From contig FR901009.1 in NCBI GenBank assembly GCA_000437555.1, forward strand, positions 36,727 to 47,767: DNA of 11,041 nt, in the 5' to 3' direction. Origin of the DNA: Acidaminococcus sp. CAG:917 (lineage in GTDB: Bacteria; Bacillota; Clostridia; Christensenellales; CAG-917). Positions 7,369 through 11,041 of the stretch are shown in pieces. Under the pieces are notes generated by a model. The model was not told where the DNA came from, did no database searches, and worked only from the letters and a program-made list of their open reading frames with translations. Each line of letters begins with the position of its first letter. The stretch's first letter is position 1. The position numbers were made by a program, and so were the translations under genes.

Positions 7369-7855
7369 GTATTTTTTTGTTTTTATACAAAATCCTTATA
7401 CCGTTAAAAATGTTAACTTTATTGAATATTTTTATAAAATGAATGAGAATATGAATATTTATAAGTTTATATTGACAAAAATGTATATTTATTATTTCAA
7501 CGCTATTGCACAAAAGCAAATTATTGATAATTCGTTTTTTTTTGCAAATAAAAAAAGCATATTGCCAATTTATGATATTTATTTTTATATAAAAATTTCA
7601 AAATAATAAACGATAAATTAAAACAAAAATTTTAATCGGAATTATAATTTATTTTAGAATCGTATTTAATATAACCGTCGAAGCATAAATTAAGTTAGAT
7701 GCACAAAATTTATAACTTTATTGACAAAGGGTAGCTTATAGTTTACAATTTTAAACAGGAGAATAAATTTTAACGATTATTGTTCGGAAATTTAAATTCG
7801 GAAACAGCAGTGTTAATCAAAAGGAATTATCAACTAATTATTTGCGGGTGAAGAT
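7328..7855. other. A+T-rich divergent intergenic region
   Basis: About 530 bp between nadK (minus) and the zinc-ribbon gene (plus). It contains the nadK promoter at the left and the promoter and leader of the plus-strand gene at the right. The middle, about 7370-7720, is nearly all A and T. Three TGAAT motifs (7423-7427, 7440-7444, 7452-7456) recall ARG-box half sites, but none forms a full box. A 63-codon TTG-start frame at 7328-7519 is not credible. I see nothing else in it. Confidence 0.5.
7721..7749 (+). promoter_or_regulatory. Promoter of the membrane zinc-ribbon gene
   Basis: A perfect -35 TTGACA (7721-7726), a 17-nt spacer and TACAAT (7744-7749, 5 of 6 consensus bases). The predicted start near 7756 leaves a leader of about 100 nt. 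The leader holds TTCGGAAA twice (7783-7790 and 7797-7804) and the likely ribosome binding site GGGTGA (7846-7851). This is one of the two strongest promoters in the window. Confidence 0.8.
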
Positions 7856-8380
7856 ATGGAATCTATTGCAAAGAGCAAACGTAAAGCATTTATCCTTGCC
7901 GTTTTGTTATCCGTAGGTCTTGTGGCAGGTATTCCCATGATTGTTGTGGGCGCGGTAAACGGCGGGCTATTTAAAATCATGATGGGATTCGGAATAGTAA
8001 TGACCGTCCTCGGTTTTTACGGAACTCCTATAAGTTGGGTCGGTTACGGAAACAAATCTAAAAGGCTTGCCATCGTCCGCAGTATTGAAGTGGACAAGGT
8101 TTACGATATAGCGGCACTTTCGAGAATGTATAATTTAAATCACAAAATGATGGTTGCCGAAATTTCCAAAGCAATCGAAAAAGGCGCGCTGAAAGGGCTT
8201 ATTTTCAATAAAGATTATACCGCCCTCATCTACAACGACGACTTTTATTCATCGGTTGAAAGCTATAAGAAAGCAGCAAAATGCGCTTTTTGCGGAGCTT
8301 TGGTCGAGTTTAACGGACGCGGCGGCAAATGTCCCTATTGCGGAAACATATTGACTGCCGAAAATATTAAAAACGATTAA
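7856..8380 (+). CDS. Unknown membrane protein with C-terminal zinc ribbon
   Basis: I do not recognise a named family. The 174-residue protein starts at ATG 7856, with GGGTGA 4 nt upstream. A short basic N-terminus (KSKRK) is followed by two hydrophobic segments at about 11-33 and 38-60, forming a membrane hairpin. Residues of about 75-135 read like a small winged-helix-type fold (DIAALSRMYNL, MMVAEISKAIEKGALKG, then a short strand pair), as if to sense or bind something on the cytoplasmic side. The end holds a four-cysteine zinc ribbon, CAFC (143-146) and CPYC (159-162), each followed by G. Both termini are probably cytoplasmic, by the positive-inside rule. It is the only plus-strand gene and sits between tlyA and nadK, which are usually adjacent. 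It has its own strong promoter and terminator, so it is a single-gene unit. A regulatory or scaffold role is only a guess. Confidence 0.85.
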   Translation: MESIAKSKRKAFILAVLLSVGLVAGIPMIVVGAVNGGLFKIMMGFGIVMTVLGFYGTPISWVGYGNKSKRLAIVRSIEVDKVYDIAALSRMYNLNHKMMVAEISKAIEKGALKGLIFNKDYTALIYNDDFYSSVESYKKAAKCAFCGALVEFNGRGGKCPYCGNILTAENIKND

Positions 8381-8511
8381 GCAATATCAAAACCGACAAA
8401 TTTTATGCCCTATGCTTATCCGATTATTTAAATCATTAAAGGCGCAAACAAAATCTTTAGCAATTATCCGTCGGTTATAAAAGGACAGACAATCAACGGA
8501 CAACAGAAAAT

Positions 8512-8544
8512 AAAAAAATCAAGACATCGTCTTGATTTTTTTTT
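8512..8544. terminator. Bidirectional intrinsic terminator
   Basis: ATCAAGAC (8518-8525) and GTCTTGAT (8529-8536) form an 8-bp stem with a 3-nt loop, flanked by A7 on the left and T8 on the right. It gives a T-tract in both directions. It can serve tlyA (minus, stop at 8548) and the plus-strand gene, whose stop lies about 130 nt before it. The 8381-8511 stretch between them shows no gene. Confidence 0.85.
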
Positions 8545-8547
8545 ATA

Positions 8548-9282
8548 TCAACAAATAGCGTGAGTCTTTTTTTTAACATATAAAAGATATTCGGTGTTTT
8601 TATCCGTATCTTTTTTCGGCGACTCGGTAATGCCGCAAATTATAAAACCGATATTTTTCGCAAACTCTTCAATTGAGACGACGGCAAACTCTTCGGCTTT
8701 TTTATCGGTTACTATCCCGTTTTTGGAAAGAGCTTTCTTGCCGACTTCAAACTGAGGTTTTATAAGCAATACCGCCTCTCGTCCCTCTTTTAAAACGTCG
8801 CAGACGGGTTTTAATAAAAGTTTTAAGGAGATAAACGAACAATCGAGGCAAACAAAGTCAGCGGGATTTTTCGTTTGGTCAAGAGATAAATTTCTTGCGT
8901 TAAATTTTATAAAAGACACCCGACTGTCACAGAGCAATTCGTTTGGAAGCGCGCATTCCCCTACGTCCACGGCAATAACCTTGCTTGCGCCGTTTTTCAA
9001 AAGACAATCCGTAAATCCTCCGTTTGAACAGCCTATATCCACGCAAAACTTGTTTGTAACAGATATGTTAAAATGTTCAATCGCTTTTTTTAGTTTTTCT
9101 CCGCCAAAAGACGCGAACGCTTCTTTTTTAATAAGTTCTACAACTTCCGTTCCGATTATTTCTTTAGAAGGTTGAGTGACGGTTTTTGAGTCAACGCTGA
9201 CTAAACCGTCTTTAATAATACGGTTTGCATACGTTCTCGATTTAAGATTAAATTTTTCCGTAATGAAGCTGTCTAATCTCAT
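8548..9282 (-). CDS. tlyA: TlyA-family rRNA 2'-O-methyltransferase
   Basis: TlyA methylates the ribose of cytidines in 23S rRNA (C1920), and in some bacteria also 16S rRNA (C1409), using S-adenosylmethionine; it is often annotated as haemolysin. The 244 residues comprise an N-terminal S4 RNA-binding domain (about 1-60, MRLDSFITEK ... IIKDGLVSVDSKTV) and an FtsJ/RrmJ-like Rossmann methyltransferase. The SAM-binding motif is VDIGCSNGGFTDCLL (81-95), then AVDVG (104-108), LDCSFISLK (146-154) and LIKPQFEVG (173-181). K63, D147, K175 and E231 align with the proposed K-D-K-E catalytic set. The usual SRGGLKL before the methyltransferase reads SFGGEKL here (58-64). It lies 21 nt downstream of dxs without a clear Shine-Dalgarno, so it is probably cotranscribed with it. 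It ends just before a terminator. Confidence 0.94.
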   Translation of the reverse strand: MRLDSFITEKFNLKSRTYANRIIKDGLVSVDSKTVTQPSKEIIGTEVVELIKKEAFASFGGEKLKKAIEHFNISVTNKFCVDIGCSNGGFTDCLLKNGASKVIAVDVGECALPNELLCDSRVSFIKFNARNLSLDQTKNPADFVCLDCSFISLKLLLKPVCDVLKEGREAVLLIKPQFEVGKKALSKNGIVTDKKAEEFAVVSIEEFAKNIGFIICGITESPKKDTDKNTEYLLYVKKKTHAIC

Positions 9283-9303
9283 AAAGAATGAAAAAGGTAT
9301 ATT

Positions 9304-10878
9304 CTATCGGGGGCAAAAAGTTTTAAGCTTTTCTATATCGGACAGAATTTTGTCTTTGTTAAAGTTTACACTGATAAGTTCATCGATATCCGCTTGACGA
9401 TACAACGGTTTTAAAACGTGATATCCTAAGCTGTTTTTTAACTTAAGAGATTTAAAATAACTGCCGCCGACGGAATCTTCCAAGACCACGTTTATATAGT
9501 TATCGTCTAAATTTTTGTTTAAATCATATGCCGAAAATACGTCGGCACTCACTGATTCAGCAAGCGAAAAAGCGAATTTTTTCAAAACGGAGCTTGTGGC
9601 GTAAATTCTTATTTTTTTATTTTCCGAGGGTATATTCGGTCCCTCAATACAATATTTTGAAAACCTTATAGCCTTAGGCGAGTTTGTATTTTCCTTTATC
9701 GCTTTTAAAAATTCCGATTTATCGCAAGCGGAAAAAAGCCTCATATTCGGTATATTTATTAAAAAGTCGATGTCGTAAATGCCTTGATGTGTTTCCCCGT
9801 CTCCGTCGACGAGTCCCGAACGGTCTATCAAAAACGTGACAGGCAGATTTTGAAGCGACACGTCGGATAAAATCTGGTCGTAAGAGCGTTGTAAAAACGA
9901 CGAATATATACCTACATAAGGTTTAAAACCTTCCTTTGCCATTGCTGCGGCAAGCGTCACCGCGTGCTGTTCGCAAATACCTACGTCTATAAATCGGCTC
10001 GGCGCACTTTTTGCGAATTTTTCTATGCCGAAAGACGAGCCCATCGCTGCGGTTATGAAAACGTTTTTATCGTCTGACAACAATAAATCGGAAAGCTCCT
10101 CGCCTGCAGCCGCGCCGAAAGTTTTGATTTGCGCATTTGAAACGCTGTGTGATTTTGACGGTGCACATTCAAATCCGTATCCCTTTTTTGTTACCGCCCT
10201 GATTAACCTATGCTTTTTATCGTCATAGGCACAGCGAAAGGTTTTTACGAGATTTTCAACGTCGTGACCGTCGACGGTGCCTAAATATTCGACGTTCAAA
10301 GCCTTTAAATAATTTTTCAGATTTTCTTCCGAAGAAGCTATAACGCCTTGAGTTTTATCTATGGTATATTCGTTGTCGTTGAGCACAATAAGGCAGCCGT
10401 AATCGATTTGGTTCATATCGTTTAAGGCTTCGAAAGATTCTCCCCCGCCGAAAGAACCGTCGCCTATGACGGATATAACCTTTCCCGTTCGACCGTTTAA
10501 TTTATTTGCACGCATAAAGCCGCAGGCTACGGATAGAGCCGTGCTTGCATGCCCTGTATTGAAACAGTCATACTTGCTTTCCTCGCATTTGGGGAAACCT
10601 GATATGCCGTTACTCTTTCGTAAATTATCCAGACTTCTTCCTGTCAAAATCTTATGAGTGTAACATTGATGCCCGACGTCGAAAATTATTTTATCGTTCG
10701 GACAATCGAAAACATAATCGAGCGCAACGGTTAACTCTACCGTCCCGAGATTCGAAGCGAGATGACCGCCGTTAACGCTGACAGCGGAAATGATATCTTT
10801 TCGGATATCGTCGCAAAGATTTTTCAGGTCAGAGATTTTGTATTCTTTTAATTTTTTAAGGTCACAGGTCAAACTCAT
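9304..10878 (-). CDS. dxs: 1-deoxy-D-xylulose-5-phosphate synthase, compact form
   Basis: DXS condenses pyruvate and glyceraldehyde 3-phosphate, with thiamine diphosphate and Mg2+, to start the MEP isoprenoid pathway and supply thiamine and pyridoxal synthesis. Domain I has GGHLASNLG (37-45), DVGHQ (67-71), GHAST (109-113), and the ThDP/metal motif GDG (139-141) to NDN (167-169). The pyrimidine domain has DVGICEQHAVT (298-308; E303 is the catalytic glutamate), IYSSFLQRSYDQI (324-336) and DGETHQG (360-366; H364). Length is 524 residues against about 620 usually. The loop between NDN and VDGHD (202-206) is only about 32 residues, and the C-terminal domain is trimmed. GDGSFGGGESFEALN replaces the usual GDGALTGGMAFEALN. 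The frame is unbroken and the active-site residues are kept, so it is probably functional. The start at ATG 10878 has a weak GGAA upstream. It heads a unit with tlyA. Confidence 0.93.
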   Translation of the reverse strand: MSLTCDLKKLKEYKISDLKNLCDDIRKDIISAVSVNGGHLASNLGTVELTVALDYVFDCPNDKIIFDVGHQCYTHKILTGRSLDNLRKSNGISGFPKCEESKYDCFNTGHASTALSVACGFMRANKLNGRTGKVISVIGDGSFGGGESFEALNDMNQIDYGCLIVLNDNEYTIDKTQGVIASSEENLKNYLKALNVEYLGTVDGHDVENLVKTFRCAYDDKKHRLIRAVTKKGYGFECAPSKSHSVSNAQIKTFGAAAGEELSDLLLSDDKNVFITAAMGSSFGIEKFAKSAPSRFIDVGICEQHAVTLAAAMAKEGFKPYVGIYSSFLQRSYDQILSDVSLQNLPVTFLIDRSGLVDGDGETHQGIYDIDFLINIPNMRLFSACDKSEFLKAIKENTNSPKAIRFSKYCIEGPNIPSENKKIRIYATSSVLKKFAFSLAESVSADVFSAYDLNKNLDDNYINVVLEDSVGGSYFKSLKLKNSLGYHVLKPLYRQADIDELISVNFNKDKILSDIEKLKTFCPR

Positions 10879-10905
10879 TTTGCTTTTCCGTTTAAGATTC
10901 GACTT

Positions 10906-10952
10906 TAAATTATCGATATAATGGTATACCTAAATTATCGATAGAATTTCAA
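10906..10952 (-). promoter_or_regulatory. dxs promoter region with paired 13-bp direct repeats
   Basis: TAAATTATCGATA occurs at 10906-10918 and again at 10931-10943, exactly 25 bp apart. On the minus strand TTGAAA (10947-10952), an 18-nt spacer and TATACC (10923-10928) make a moderate promoter. The second repeat then falls in the spacer and the first at the transcription start. This placement looks like a two-site operator. A third TATCGAT is at 11011-11017. The promoter is of moderate confidence; the repeats are seen directly. Confidence 0.45.
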
Positions 10953-11041
10953 TTCGAATCAATATTTTGAATTTAAATTATTATAAAATTGAATGTGGAT
11001 ATACACCGCCTATCGATTTATTTATGTTTTTTTCTTATGCG
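10953..11041. other. Unassigned A+T-rich edge
   Basis: No credible ORF or RNA. It includes a minus-strand TATAAT (10980-10985) without a good -35. The usual upstream neighbours of dxs (xseA, xseB, a prenyl synthase) are not visible in the window. Confidence 0.4.

Noticed and set aside
7472..7500. Plus-strand TTGACA at 7472-7477 as a promoter
   Set aside because: No -10 at an acceptable distance and no gene directly downstream; the promoter at 7721-7749 fits far better.
7328..7519. 63-codon minus-strand frame with TTG start
   Set aside because: I/N/K-rich translation of A+T-rich DNA, no ribosome binding site, and it overlaps the nadK promoter.
8440..8505. Possible riboswitch or small RNA after the zinc-ribbon gene (TCCGT ... 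ACGGA)
   Set aside because: Only one short weak complementarity and no match to known aptamer cores; it is more likely a plain 3' untranslated region.

Overview
The window looks like chromosomal DNA from a low-GC Gram-positive bacterium of the class Clostridia, probably an uncultured or gut-type lineage. The reasons are the A+T-rich intergenic DNA, a type A RNase P RNA, an AhrC-type ArgR, the dxs-tlyA / nadK-argR-recN order typical of Firmicutes, and a clostridial-style cyclic glucan synthase. The exact taxon cannot be read from the sequence. All genes lie on the minus strand except one at 7856-8380. I saw no tRNA, transposase, integrase, CRISPR array or phage gene.

Layout from left to right. 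(1) 1-3525, minus: the first 1175 codons of a very large membrane enzyme of the NdvB/ChvB cyclic beta-1,2-glucan synthase family. A GT84 glycosyltransferase core and a following glycoamylase-like domain are readable; the C-terminal part runs off the window. (2) 3526-3750: its promoter and operator region. (3) 3751-4139: rnpB, the RNase P RNA, with a consensus-like promoter and a terminator at its 3' end. (4) 4140-4364: A+T-rich spacer holding a small, unexplained, potentially structured element. (5) 4365-7368: a tight three-gene operon, nadK-argR-recN, joined by two 1-nt stop/start overlaps and closed by a terminator that overlaps the recN stop codon. (6) 7328-8547: an A+T-rich island with one plus-strand gene of unknown function (two membrane helices, a helical middle and a zinc ribbon), driven by a strong promoter and followed by a terminator able to work in both directions. 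(7) 8548-10878, minus: dxs and tlyA, with dxs unusually short. (8) 10879-11041: the dxs upstream region with a pair of 13-bp direct repeats.

How the genes fit together. In many Firmicutes dxs, tlyA, nadK, argR and recN form one run, linking isoprenoid precursor synthesis, rRNA 2'-O-methylation, NADP supply, arginine-responsive regulation and double-strand-break repair. Here the run is kept in order but split between tlyA and nadK by the divergent membrane/zinc-ribbon gene, so nadK-argR-recN has acquired, or kept, its own promoter.

The points most worth a second look are this insertion and its unknown gene, the compact DXS, the nadK promoter placed almost on top of its start codon with a dyad over it, the repeats before dxs, and the structured element between rnpB and recN. 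No clearly new multi-gene system is visible.
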